Source: Microtetraspora glauca
GTDB taxonomy: Bacteria; Actinomycetota; Actinomycetes; Streptomycetales; Streptomycetaceae
Length of the DNA stretch: 64,000 nt
Assembly (NCBI GenBank): GCA_000721275.1
Contig: JOFO01000002.1
Span: 1-64,000, forward strand
Reading direction: 5' to 3'
In this document: positions 43,965-54,932 of the stretch, piece by piece
How the letters are laid out: every line of letters begins with the position of its first letter
Numbering within the stretch: the stretch's first letter is position 1
Position numbers and translations under genes: made by a program
Notes under the pieces: model-generated
What the model saw: only the letters and a program-made list of their open reading frames with translations
The model's database searches: none
Told to the model about the DNA's origin: nothing

Positions 43965-44396
43965 CTACTTGAAGTACTCGTCGATCTTGGACGTGGAGAG
44001 CAGCTGCCCTCCGATGTCCGCGTCGTCCTTGGCATGGACGGACTTGCTGTAGTCCAGGTGGTTGGAGATCCGCGCGCAGGCGTCGAGGAGGGTGCGCAGC
44101 TGGCTGTTCCAGCGGTCGTGCACCTTCAGCAGCTCGGATCCGCTGGTGAAGTTGCCGTTGGTGAGGGCGATCGACGCGTCGAAGGTCGCGGGCCGCGCGT
44201 GGTCGCCGTCCCGGGAGAGCCGGCCGTAGAGCAGGTACGCCTCGTGCCCGATCGCTCCGAGGTCGTCGCGGTTCACCACCAGGTCACCGGAGCCCGCGGT
44301 CGCACCGGCGTTGCCTTCGAGTCCGTTGAGCCGCATCCGGTCCGGCTCCCGCTGCGCGCTGTCGGCCTTGAGCTGTTCCCACTCGTCCCAGGACAT
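43965..44396 (-). CDS. WXG-like helical partner, cassette 1
   Basis: A 143-residue protein, MSWDEWEQLKADSAQ at the start, then a helical body. The segment V92-H-D-R-W96-N-S-Q-L100 to C107 to D125-A-D-I aligns without gaps to residues 90-126 of the 142-residue protein at 59033-59461. It looks like a dimerising or secretion-chaperone helical hairpin. The ribosome site is GGGGGAG. It is followed 19 nt later by the large protein gene. Confidence 0.75.
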   Translation of the reverse strand: MSWDEWEQLKADSAQREPDRMRLNGLEGNAGATAGSGDLVVNRDDLGAIGHEAYLLYGRLSRDGDHARPATFDASIALTNGNFTSGSELLKVHDRWNSQLRTLLDACARISNHLDYSKSVHAKDDADIGGQLLSTSKIDEYFK

Positions 44397-44463
44397 CGTG
44401 CTCCCCCTTCGACCGGTCGTCCCCGTGGCCCCCTGAGGGCCCGTTCCACCCGGCCCGGGGGTC

Positions 44464-44482
44464 GTTGCTTCACAGTAGCAAC
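44464..44482 (-). promoter_or_regulatory. Cassette 1 promoter with inverted repeat
   Basis: GTTGCTTCACAGTAGCAAC is a 6+7+6 inverted repeat that contains, leftward, TACTGT (44472-44477) as a possible -10 for the cassette. The rest of the 268-nt divergent gap (44397-44664) has TTGACC about 60 nt before the kinase as a possible -35; nothing else was seen. Confidence 0.4.
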
Positions 44483-44664
44483 AGGGGCATGTCATGCGAC
44501 TCCCGGGGCGGGGCCCGGCGTCTGCGCGGGCACGAACGGCGGGCGGACCGGGCAGGGGCGGGTCGGAGACGGCGAGTACGGGGGCCGGCCGGGGGGCCGG
44601 TTGACCCCCGGCTCACGGGAGCGGCAAGCTGACTTTCTGTCATTCGCTGTGACCGGGGGGAAAG

Positions 44665-46407
44665 TTGAGCGCATCGGCGCACCACATCGGGCCCGACTCC
44701 GCGCCGGACCGGTACCGGCTGCTGCGCTCCATCGGGCGCGGCGGGGAGGCCGTGCTCTACCTCGCCGAGTTGGAGCTCGCGGGCGGCGCCGAACCCGTCG
44801 TCGTCAAGGTCCTCGACTCCCGGACGACGATCACGCCCGAGATCTTCGAGCGCGTCAGCCGCAAGTGGAACGAGCAGGCCGAGCTGCTACGGTTCGTCAG
44901 CCGTCCGGGCGTCGTCGGGGTGCGCGAGCACTTCCAGGGGCCGCCCATCCACGCGCCCGGCGAGTCCGGCGCGCTCAGCGGCCGGGCGCTCGTCCTCGTC
45001 ATGAACCACGTCGACGGGCTCGACCTGCGCGACTGGCGCGCCGAGCGGACCCTCGCGACGCCCGCCGAGCGGCGCGAGGTCATGCGGACGCTCGAACAGC
45101 TCGCGGACGTCCTCGACTGGCTGCACTCCGGCCGGGCCACCCCGTCCGGGCGGACCGTAGTCCACGGCGACCTGTCGCCGGGCAACGTGATGGTCGACGA
45201 GAACGGCCAGGCCACCCTCGTCGACTTCGGCCTCAGCAAGCTCACCGCCGACCACCGGACCGCCGAGGTCTGGTTCACTCCCGGCTACGCGGCGCCGGAG
45301 ATCTTCGAGGGCAAGCGGACCCCGGCCACCGACCGGTACGCCTTGGGTGCCATCGCCTACTTCCTGCTGAGCGGCCAGTCCCCGCCGGCCTCGCCCGAAC
45401 AGCTGGCCGCCGCGCTCGCCGCCGTGCCGCAGATCGCGGCGCTGCCGGAGGAGCAGCGCGGGCGGGTGCTCGCCATCGCCGCGGCGGATCCGGACAAGCG
45501 CCCGCTGTCGCTGTCGGCGTGGGTCAAGGAGGTCCGGCACGGGGTGGTGTCCACGACTACGACCTCCCGGTCGGCGACCCCGCGGGACGCGCCCCCGGCC
45601 CCTCCCGTACCGCCTCCCGCGGCTGCTCCCCCCGCCGCTCCCCCGGCGGGCTTCGGTCCCGCCGTCTCGCCCCCGGCCGCCCCGGGCCCGCACGGTCTGC
45701 CGACCGTCGGCGCGGCGGCGTACGGCGGTCAGGGCTCCCCGCCCCCGCCGCGTCCCGGGCTGCGCAAGGGGCTCGTGGCCGGGGCCGTCGCCGGGGTCGT
45801 CCTCGTCACGGTCCTCGCGGTGCTCGGCATCCAGAAGCTCGCGGCCGGCGACGACGAACCCGGCGGGGACGCGGGCAAGGCGGGAGCGGGACCCACCACG
45901 TCCGTGACGGCGTCCAGCGCCGTGCCTCCCAGTGGCGCGACCACCGCGCCGACGACGGAACCCCCACCGGCGCAGACGCCCACGCCGACGCCGACGCCCG
46001 AGGCTCCCGTCACGATGCCGTTGACCTCGCTGAAGCCCATCGACGACGAGTACGGCGCCTTCCGGATCAAGGCGGCGAAGCTGGACACCGAGGAGTACGC
46101 GGACGCCCTCGTCGCCGCCGCCTACTGCTACGCCACCCGCTCGATCGAGTTCGACATCAACCGGGAATGGTCCACACTCGGCTTCACCGCCGGGATCGAC
46201 GACGGGGCCGCCGCGCAGTCGGGCCGGATCACCGTGCTGCTCGACGGGAAGCCGGTGTTCGCCCAGGACCTCACGCTCGGGAAGCCGGTGACCCGTACGG
46301 TGGACGTCTCCGGCGGTCTGCGGCTCCTGGTCCGGGTGGAGAAGTCCTCGGACCAGGACTGCAACAAGCCCGTCGTCGTCATCGCCGAGCCGACCCTCCG
46401 CCAGTAG
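44665..46407 (+). CDS. Membrane Ser/Thr protein kinase with outer sensor domain
   Basis: A 580-residue PknB-like kinase. The domain at about 15-290 has the glycine loop IGRGGEAVLYLA, Lys in VVVKVLD, the catalytic loop VVHGDLSPGNVMV (HGD, not HRD) and VDFGLSK, then TPGYAAPEIFEGK. A Pro/Ala-rich linker follows, one membrane helix (GLVAGAVAGVVLVTVLAVLGI, split here for length), a Thr/Pro stalk, and an outer domain of about 130 residues (AYCYATRSIEFDINREWSTL, LLDGKPVFAQDLTLGKPVTR) like NPCBM sugar-binding folds. It starts with TTG behind GGGGGG. It is divergent from WXG-like cassette 1 and may sense wall fragments. Confidence 0.88.
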   Translation: MSASAHHIGPDSAPDRYRLLRSIGRGGEAVLYLAELELAGGAEPVVVKVLDSRTTITPEIFERVSRKWNEQAELLRFVSRPGVVGVREHFQGPPIHAPGESGALSGRALVLVMNHVDGLDLRDWRAERTLATPAERREVMRTLEQLADVLDWLHSGRATPSGRTVVHGDLSPGNVMVDENGQATLVDFGLSKLTADHRTAEVWFTPGYAAPEIFEGKRTPATDRYALGAIAYFLLSGQSPPASPEQLAAALAAVPQIAALPEEQRGRVLAIAAADPDKRPLSLSAWVKEVRHGVVSTTTTSRSATPRDAPPAPPVPPPAAAPPAAPPAGFGPAVSPPAAPGPHGLPTVGAAAYGGQGSPPPPRPGLRKGLVAGAVAGVVLVTVLAVLGIQKLAAGDDEPGGDAGKAGAGPTTSVTASSAVPPSGATTAPTTEPPPAQTPTPTPTPEAPVTMPLTSLKPIDDEYGAFRIKAAKLDTEEYADALVAAAYCYATRSIEFDINREWSTLGFTAGIDDGAAAQSGRITVLLDGKPVFAQDLTLGKPVTRTVDVSGGLRLLVRVEKSSDQDCNKPVVVIAEPTLRQ

Positions 46408-46420
46408 CCCGCGGACGCGC

Positions 46421-46460
46421 AGAGCGGCCCCGTGCCGGAATTCCGGTGCGGGGCCGCTCT
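46421..46460. terminator. Bidirectional terminator between kinase and gatB
   Basis: AGAGCGGCCCCGTGCCGG and CCGGTGCGGGGCCGCTCT form an 18-bp stem with two G-U pairs and an AATT loop, between convergent stops. Confidence 0.85.
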
Positions 46461-46482
46461 CGTGTGCCGGCGGGCGGGAGGG

Positions 46483-47994
46483 TCAGCTCTCGGTGACGCC
46501 CAGCTTCTCCAGGATGAGGTCCTTGACCTTGGCCGCATCGGCCTGGCCGCGGGTGGCCTTCATGACCGCGCCGACCAGGGCGCCGACGGCCGCGACCTTG
46601 CCGCCGCGGATCTTGTCCGCGATGGCCGCGTTGCCCGCGATGGCCTCGTCGACGGCCGCGCCGAGCGCGCCGTCGTCGGAGACGACCTTCAGACCGCGCT
46701 TCTCGACGACCTCGTCCGGGGTGCCCTCGCCGGCGAGGACGCCCTCGATGACCTGGCGGGCCAGCTTGTCGTTGAGGTCGCCGCCGGCCACCAGGGCCGA
46801 GACCCGGGCCACGTCCGCCGGGGTGATGGGCAGCTCCTCCAGGGAGACGCCCTTCTCGTTGGCGTTGCGGGCCAGCTCGCCCATCCACCACTTGCGGGCC
46901 GAGGCCGCGTCCGCGCCCGCCTCGATCGTGGCGACGATCGGGTCGACCGCGCCTGCGTTGAGGATGGACTGCATCTCCTGCTCGGAGACGGCCCACTCCT
47001 CGCGCAGCCGGTTGCGGCGCACGCGCGGCAGCTCGGGGAGCGCCTGGCGGAGCTTCTCGACCCACTCGCGGGACGGGGCGACCGGGACCAGGTCCGGCTC
47101 GGGGAAGTAGCGGTAGTCCTCGGCGTTGTCCTTGATGCGGCCGGAGGTGGTGGAGCCGTCGTCCTCGTGGAAGTGACGGGTCTCCTGCACGATCGTGCCG
47201 CCGGACTCCAGGACCGCCGCGTGGCGCTGGATCTCGAAGCGCGCCGCCCGCTCCACCGAACGGAGCGAGTTGACGTTCTTCGTCTCCGAGCGGGTGCCGA
47301 AGGTCGTGGAACCCTTCGGCATCAGCGACAGGTTGACGTCGCAGCGCATCTGGCCCTTGTCCATGCGCGCCTCGGAGACGCCCAGGGAGCGGATGACCTC
47401 GCGCAGCTCGGCGACGTACGCCTTGGCGACCTCGGGGGCCCGCTCGCCCGCGCCGACGATCGGCTTGGTGACGATCTCGATCAGCGGGATGCCGGCCCGG
47501 TTGTAGTCGAGCAGCGAGTGCGAGGCGCCGTGGATGCGGCCGGTCGCGCCACCGATGTGGGTGGACTTGCCGGTGTCCTCCTCCATGTGGGCGCGCTCGA
47601 TCTCCACGCGGAAGACCTCGCCGTCCTCCAGCTGGACGTCCAGGTAGCCGTTGAAGGCGATCGGCTCGTCGTACTGGGAGGTCTGGAAGTTCTTCGGCAT
47701 GTCCGGATAGAAGTAGTTCTTCCGGGCGAAGCGGCACCACTCGGCGATCTCGCAGTGCAGTGCGAGGCCGATCTTGATGGCGGACTCGACGCCGATCTCG
47801 TTCACGACCGGCAGCGCGCCGGGCAGGCCGAGGCAGGTCGGGCAGGTCTGCGCGTTGGGGTCGGCGCCCAGCTCGGTGGAGCAGCCGCAGAACATCTTGG
47901 TCTTCGTACCGAGCTCGACATGGACCTCCAGGCCCATGACGGGGTCGTACGAGGCCAGTGCCGCCTCGTACGACAGCAGTTCAGTGACAGTCAC
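46483..47994 (-). CDS. gatB: Asp-tRNA(Asn)/Glu-tRNA(Gln) amidotransferase subunit B
   Basis: A 503-residue tRNA-binding kinase subunit of GatCAB, which makes Gln-tRNA and Asn-tRNA by transamidation. It has [23 protein letters not shown] near 20 with the zinc pairs C-x-C and [22 protein letters not shown], and the C-terminal YqeY-like tail ([22 protein letters not shown]). The GTG start has a remote GAGGGA site. The gene is last in the gatC-gatA-small ORF-gatB order. Confidence 0.96.
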   Translation of the reverse strand: MTVTELLSYEAALASYDPVMGLEVHVELGTKTKMFCGCSTELGADPNAQTCPTCLGLPGALPVVNEIGVESAIKIGLALHCEIAEWCRFARKNYFYPDMPKNFQTSQYDEPIAFNGYLDVQLEDGEVFRVEIERAHMEEDTGKSTHIGGATGRIHGASHSLLDYNRAGIPLIEIVTKPIVGAGERAPEVAKAYVAELREVIRSLGVSEARMDKGQMRCDVNLSLMPKGSTTFGTRSETKNVNSLRSVERAARFEIQRHAAVLESGGTIVQETRHFHEDDGSTTSGRIKDNAEDYRYFPEPDLVPVAPSREWVEKLRQALPELPRVRRNRLREEWAVSEQEMQSILNAGAVDPIVATIEAGADAASARKWWMGELARNANEKGVSLEELPITPADVARVSALVAGGDLNDKLARQVIEGVLAGEGTPDEVVEKRGLKVVSDDGALGAAVDEAIAGNAAIADKIRGGKVAAVGALVGAVMKATRGQADAAKVKDLILEKLGVTES

Positions 47995-48010
47995 GGTGGA
48001 ACTTTCCCTC

Positions 48011-48253
48011 TCAGCCCAGCAGGACGTCGTCGTCGCCGAGGCGCTTCAGCTCGCGGTACAGGATCGCGAGGCCGGTGACGATGGCGGCGGCGGACACGGC
48101 GGAGTCGATCAGGCGCAGCATGTCGTGGTCGTTGCGGGCCAGCTTGGCCTGCTTGGCGACGCTGACGGCACCGAACGCGGTGGTCGCGAGCGAGACGTAG
48201 ATGCCGGTCTTCGACTTCTTGAAGTTCTTGGCCTTCTTTGCCATGGCACTCAC
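48011..48253 (-). CDS. Small membrane protein between gatA and gatB
   Basis: An 80-residue basic protein. A Lys-rich start ([14 protein letters not shown]) leads into two hydrophobic segments ([17 protein letters not shown] and [20 protein letters not shown]). The GTG start overlaps the gatA stop by 4 nt (GTGA), with the gatA-internal GGAGG about 10 nt upstream; an ATG three codons later is the alternative. I recall a small gene at this place in other streptomycetes. It is cotranscribed with gatCAB, but the role is unknown. Confidence 0.75.
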   Translation of the reverse strand: MSAMAKKAKNFKKSKTGIYVSLATTAFGAVSVAKQAKLARNDHDMLRLIDSAVSAAAIVTGLAILYRELKRLGDDDVLLG

Positions 48254-49743
48254 AGCGACGGAGCCTCCTCGAGCAGCGGGTGGCCCCACTTTTCCACGAA
48301 GGCGGCCTCGACGGCGGCACCGACCTTGTAGAGCCGGTCGTCCTGCATGGCGGGGGCGATGATCTGCAGCCCGACCGGGAGGCCGTCCTCGGGCGCCAGG
48401 CCGCAGGGCAGCGACATGGCGGCGTTGCCGGCCAGGTTGGTCGGGATGGTGCACAGGTCCGCGAGGTACATCGCCATCGGGTCGTCGGCGCGCTCGCCGA
48501 TCGGGAAGGCGGTGGTCGGGGTCGTCGGGGAGACGATCACGTCGACCTGCTCGAACGCCTTCTCGAACTCGCGGGTGATGAGGGTGCGGACCTTCTGGGC
48601 CGAGCCGAACCACGCGTCGTAGTAGCCGGAGCTGAGCGCGTACGTGCCCAGGATGATGCGGCGCTTCACCTCGGGGCCGAAGCCGGCCTCGCGGGTGAGG
48701 GCGGTGACGTCCTCGGCGGAGCGGGTGCCGTCGTCGCCGGCGCGCAGGCCGTACCGCAGGCCGTCGAAGCGGGCCAGGTTGGACGAGCACTCGGACGGCG
48801 CGATCAGGTAGTACGCCGACAGGGCCAGGTCGAAGGTCGGGCAGTCCAGCTCGACGATCTCGGCGCCCAGTTCCTTCAGCAGCTCGACGGACTCGTCGAA
48901 GCGCTGCATGACGCCGGCCTGGTAGCCCTCGCCGCGGAACTGCTTGACGACGCCGACGCGCATCCCGGCCACCGAGCCGTTGCGGGCGGCCTCGACCACC
49001 GGCGGGACCGGCAGGTCGATGGAGGTGGAGTCGAGCGGGTCGTGGCCGGCGATCGCCTCGTGCAGCAGGGCCGCGTCCAGGACCGTGCGGGCGCAGGGGC
49101 CGCCCTGGTCGAGGGAGGAGGAGAAGGCCACCATGCCGTAGCGGGAGACCGCGCCGTAGGTGGGCTTGACGCCGACGGTGCCGGTGACGGCGGCGGGCTG
49201 GCGGATGGAACCGCCGGTGTCCGTGCCGATGGCGAGCGGGGCCTGGTACGCGGCGAGCGCGGCGGACGAGCCGCCGCCGGAGCCGCCGGGGATCCGGGTG
49301 AGGTCCCACGGGTTGCCGGTCGGGCCGTAGGCGCTGTTCTCGGTGGAGGACCCCATGGCGAACTCGTCCATGTTGGTCTTGCCGAGGATGACGACGTCGG
49401 CGGCCTTGAGGCGCTTGACCAGCGTGGCGTCGTACGGCGGGAGCCAGCCCTCCAGCATCTTCGAGCCGACCGTGGTGGGCACGCCCTGGGTCGTGAAGAT
49501 GTCCTTGAGCGCGAGCGGGACGCCGGCCAGCGGGCCGAGCTTCTCGCCGCGGGCGCGCTTCTCGTCGACGGCGCGGGCCTGCGCGAGGGCGCCCTCGCGG
49601 TCGACGTGCAGGAAGGCGTGGACCTTCTCGTCCACGGCCTCGATGCGGGCCAGGTGGGCCTCGGTGACCTCGACCGCGGTGAGCTCGCCGGAGGCGATCC
49701 TCGCGGCGATCCCGGCGGCGGTGAGCTTGATGATGTCCGTCAT
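48250..49743 (-). CDS. gatA: Asp-tRNA(Asn)/Glu-tRNA(Gln) amidotransferase subunit A
   Basis: A 497-residue amidase that releases ammonia from glutamine. The amidase signature is complete: Lys in [10 protein letters not shown] (about 80), cis-Ser and nucleophile Ser in [13 protein letters not shown] and [11 protein letters not shown]. The ATG is 2 nt after the gatC stop, in a tight operon. Confidence 0.96.
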   Translation of the reverse strand: MTDIIKLTAAGIAARIASGELTAVEVTEAHLARIEAVDEKVHAFLHVDREGALAQARAVDEKRARGEKLGPLAGVPLALKDIFTTQGVPTTVGSKMLEGWLPPYDATLVKRLKAADVVILGKTNMDEFAMGSSTENSAYGPTGNPWDLTRIPGGSGGGSSAALAAYQAPLAIGTDTGGSIRQPAAVTGTVGVKPTYGAVSRYGMVAFSSSLDQGGPCARTVLDAALLHEAIAGHDPLDSTSIDLPVPPVVEAARNGSVAGMRVGVVKQFRGEGYQAGVMQRFDESVELLKELGAEIVELDCPTFDLALSAYYLIAPSECSSNLARFDGLRYGLRAGDDGTRSAEDVTALTREAGFGPEVKRRIILGTYALSSGYYDAWFGSAQKVRTLITREFEKAFEQVDVIVSPTTPTTAFPIGERADDPMAMYLADLCTIPTNLAGNAAMSLPCGLAPEDGLPVGLQIIAPAMQDDRLYKVGAAVEAAFVEKWGHPLLEEAPSL

Positions 49744-49745
49744 GG

Positions 49746-50042
49746 TCAGTCCTCCCCCAGGATCTGCGGCACCTTGAAACGCTGCTGTTCCTGGGCGGGG
49801 GCGCCGGAGAGCGCCTGCGCGGGGGTGAGCGAAGGGCGGACCTCGTCCGCGCGCATGACGTTGGTCAGCGGCAGCGGGTGGGAGGTCGGCGGGACGTCCT
49901 GCTCGGCGACCTCGGAGACGCGGGCGACCGCGCCGATGATGTCGTCGAGCTGACCGGCGAAGTGGTCGAGTTCCTCGTCGGCGAGTTCCAGACGCGCCAG
50001 CCGAGCGAGGTGTGCGACCTCCTCGCGCGTGATGCCAGGCAT
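49746..50042 (-). CDS. gatC: Asp-tRNA(Asn)/Glu-tRNA(Gln) amidotransferase subunit C
   Basis: A 98-residue chaperone-like subunit ([22 protein letters not shown] start, [19 protein letters not shown]-terminal FKVPQIL). It wraps around GatA and GatB. The ribosome site is AGAGGA. It is first in the gat operon; the repeat array lies 100-220 nt upstream. Confidence 0.95.
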   Translation of the reverse strand: MPGITREEVAHLARLARLELADEELDHFAGQLDDIIGAVARVSEVAEQDVPPTSHPLPLTNVMRADEVRPSLTPAQALSGAPAQEQQRFKVPQILGED

Positions 50043-50150
50043 GCAGCGATCCTCTGGGGTGAGTCTGATGGTGTGTGCCCCAATCCTATGGGGCCGCTCC
50101 CCCTCCCGGTGAAACGGTCGGCCCGGACGGACCCCTGGTCCTTCCCTGAG

Positions 50151-50266
50151 GGGTCACCGAGGGGTCACCGAGGGCTCACTCAGGGATCACGGAGGATCGC
50201 AGGGGATCACGGGAGATCACGGGGGAGATCACGGGAGATCACCGGGGGGGGATCAGGGGGGATCAC
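50151..50266. repeat. Helically phased GGGATCAC-type repeat array
   Basis: Eleven degenerate copies of a box near GGG(A/G)TCAC. The T of each TCAC core falls at 50154, 50165, 50176, 50187, 50197, 50207, 50217, 50229, 50239, 50253 and 50263, so steps of 11,11,11,10,10,10,12,10,14,10. The last copy runs into the stop codon of the GGDEF-EAL gene. The array lies upstream of gatC on its coding strand. The one-turn spacing puts every box on one face of the helix. Confidence 0.75.
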
Positions 50267-52374
50267 TGCACGACGTGGCCGGGCGCCGGGTCGAGCGCGG
50301 TCGCGGGGGCCGTGTCGACGGCCCGGCGCCAGCCGTGCTCGCCGCGGGCCCGCAGCCACGCGGTCGTCTCGGCGGGCGGCATCGCGGCGGACACCAGCCA
50401 GCCCTGGACGGCGTCGCAGCCCAGGTCGCGCAGCCGCTCCCAGGTCTCGTCGTCCTCCACGCCCTCGGCGACGACGAGCAGGCCCAGGGAGTGGGCCAGG
50501 TCGACGGTGCAGCGGACGATCTCGGCGTCCTCGGTGTCGACGGCGAGCCGGGCGACGAACGAGCGGTCGATCTTCAGTTCGCTGACCGGGAGCCGGCGCA
50601 GGTGCACCAGGGAGGAGTAGCCGGTGCCGAAGTCGTCCAGGGACATCTTGACGCCGTGGCCGGTGAGGCCGTTGAGGGTGTCGGCGGCGCGCTGCGGGTC
50701 CTCCAGGAGGACGTGTTCCGTTATCTCCAGCTGGAGCGAGCCGGCCGGGACGCCGTGCCGGGCGAGCCGGGCGGCGACCGCGCCGGCGAAGCCGGGGGTG
50801 TGGACGTCGCGCGGCGAGACGTTGACCGCGACGGGCACCTCCAGGCCCTGGGCGCGCCAGCGGGCGACCTGGGCGAGGGCGGTCTCCAGGACGTACTCGG
50901 TGAGGTGCGGCATCAGCCCGGAGGACTCGGCGATGGCGATGAACTCGTCCGGTGGAACCTTTCCTCGCTCGGGGTGGACCCAGCGGACGAGGGCTTCCAG
51001 ACCGGCGACCTGGCCGTCGAAGCGGACCTTCGGCTGGTAGTGGAGCTCGACCTCGCCGGCGTCGAGCGCGCGGCGCAGGTCGCCGAGGAGGCCGAGCCGG
51101 TCGGGCGTGTTGGAGTCGCGCTTGGACTCGTACACCTCGACGCCGGTGCGGTCGCGCTTGGCCTGGTACATGGCGACGTCGGCGCGGCGCAGCAGGCCCT
51201 CGGCGTCGGCGGCGTGGTCGGGGTGGACGGCGACGCCCGCGCTGGCCTCCAGGACGAGGGTGAGCCCGTCGAGGTCGAGCGGGGAGGAGAGGGCGGCGAC
51301 GAGGTGGCGGGCGACGCGCTGGGCGCTGGTGGTGGAGTCGGTGGTGGGCAGCAGGACGGCGAACTCGTCGCCGCCGAGCCGGGCGGCCTCGGCGCCGCGG
51401 GGCAGGGCGAGGCGGAGCCGGTCGGCGATCTGGAGGAGGAGCCGGTCGCCGGCGAGGTGGCCGAGGGTGTCGTTGACCGAGCGGAAGCGGTCGAGGTCGA
51501 TGAGGACGAGGGCGGCGCGGGTCTGCTCGCCCTCGACGTCGGCGAGCGCGGTCCAGGTGCGTTCCAGCAGCCACTGGCGGTTGGGGAGGCCGGTGAGCGG
51601 GTCGCGGAGCTGTTCCTCGGCGCGGGCGCGGGCGATCCAGAGGGTGGAGTCGAGGGCGATCAGCGGGATCGCGAAGAGCGGCAGGAGGACCGGGAAGGCG
51701 GCGGCGACGACGCAGATCAGCGGGGCGATGCCGAGCAGGGCGACGGCGACGAGCCCCTGCCGGAGCAGGGCGGTGCGGGCGACGGTGGGCAGGCCGCGGC
51801 CGGGCGGGGCGAGGGTGTACCACAGCAGCAGGCGGGTCGCGAGGAGATAGGCGCCGGCGGCGAGCACGATCTCCGGGGCGTCGGCGATCCCCCAGTCGAG
51901 GGGGTGCCAGGGCCGGTCGACGCTGGGGACGTCGCCGAAGACGGCGAGCACCAGGGCGGCGGCGCCGACGCCGAGGATGTCGGCGGCGCCGTGCAGCAGG
52001 CCCTGCCGCCAGCGATGCCGGCGGGCGGCGCTGACCAGGACGACGACGGTGAGGGAGACCAGCCCGGCCGGGATCCAGCCGTACAGGAGCAGGACGGCGA
52101 GGGTGAGGGCGGCGCCGGAGCCGGTGCCGCCCCACCAGCGCTCGCGGCCCAGGGCGACCAGGTGGCCGACGATGAGGCCGGTGAGCAGGGCGAGGGACCA
52201 GCCGGCGACCCCGCCGGGGAAGAGCGGGTGGCCGCCGGCCAGGGCCCGCTGGAGGCCGGTGACGAGCACGGCGGCGGCGGTGCCCAGCACGGCGGCGGGC
52301 AGGCCGGTGAAGCCCGCGGGGAGCACCCGGCCGCGCGGCCGTGGCACCGGGGCGGCACTCTCGGTCGGTTCCAT
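50263..52374 (-). CDS. rmdB: Membrane GGDEF-EAL c-di-GMP phosphodiesterase (RmdB-like)
   Basis: A 703-residue protein with about 6-8 membrane helices in the first 280 residues, then GGDEF (ARLGGDEFAVLL) and EAL. The product-inhibition site has changed from RxxD to RGAE. The EAL domain is complete: LEALVRW, VAVNVSPRDV, LEITEH, LDDFGTGYSSL, LKIDRSF and EGVED. It should hydrolyse c-di-GMP, the messenger that holds Streptomyces in vegetative growth via BldD. The place next to ligA and gatCAB matches RmdB of S. coelicolor as I recall it. The ATG at 52374 has AGGGA upstream. Confidence 0.88.
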   Translation of the reverse strand: MEPTESAAPVPRPRGRVLPAGFTGLPAAVLGTAAAVLVTGLQRALAGGHPLFPGGVAGWSLALLTGLIVGHLVALGRERWWGGTGSGAALTLAVLLLYGWIPAGLVSLTVVVLVSAARRHRWRQGLLHGAADILGVGAAALVLAVFGDVPSVDRPWHPLDWGIADAPEIVLAAGAYLLATRLLLWYTLAPPGRGLPTVARTALLRQGLVAVALLGIAPLICVVAAAFPVLLPLFAIPLIALDSTLWIARARAEEQLRDPLTGLPNRQWLLERTWTALADVEGEQTRAALVLIDLDRFRSVNDTLGHLAGDRLLLQIADRLRLALPRGAEAARLGGDEFAVLLPTTDSTTSAQRVARHLVAALSSPLDLDGLTLVLEASAGVAVHPDHAADAEGLLRRADVAMYQAKRDRTGVEVYESKRDSNTPDRLGLLGDLRRALDAGEVELHYQPKVRFDGQVAGLEALVRWVHPERGKVPPDEFIAIAESSGLMPHLTEYVLETALAQVARWRAQGLEVPVAVNVSPRDVHTPGFAGAVAARLARHGVPAGSLQLEITEHVLLEDPQRAADTLNGLTGHGVKMSLDDFGTGYSSLVHLRRLPVSELKIDRSFVARLAVDTEDAEIVRCTVDLAHSLGLLVVAEGVEDDETWERLRDLGCDAVQGWLVSAAMPPAETTAWLRARGEHGWRRAVDTAPATALDPAPGHVVQ

Positions 52375-52697
52375 TCCCGTCCCTCTCACAGGCGGCGGTG
52401 CCGTCGCTGTCCGATGGGCCGCGCGCGGCGGCCCGGGTGGCGTCCGGCCGCGGGCCGCGCGCTCCGCCGGCGTCGGGGGCGGGGCGCGCGGCACGGGGCC
52501 GTTCGTCCTGGCGCACGGCCGCGCAGAGCCCTCGCGCGGCCGTGCGGGACGAGACGCACGGTCACCACACTAGGCCGCCGAGGGCACCGAGGGGCAGCGC
52601 TCTCCCTCTCTTGCCCGAATGCGGCCTGGCCACCCGTAACGATCTGGTATGCGCCGAACGGGTGACCTTCCGGGGTGCCGGGAGGGGCGGCGGGTGG
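52375..52697 (-). promoter_or_regulatory. Intergenic region before rmdB
   Basis: These 323 nt hold no credible gene. Leftward TAGTGT at 52567-52572 is the best -10, giving a leader of about 190 nt; its -35 is poor. The leader is G/C-rich with several possible hairpins around GCGCGCG tracts. Confidence 0.35.

Positions 52698-54932
<2,235 letters not shown>

Noticed and set aside
50101..50270. The GATC array as a replication origin or telomere-like sequence
   Set aside because: No DnaA boxes, no AT-rich stretch, and the surroundings are core genes; Streptomyces ends and oriC look different.
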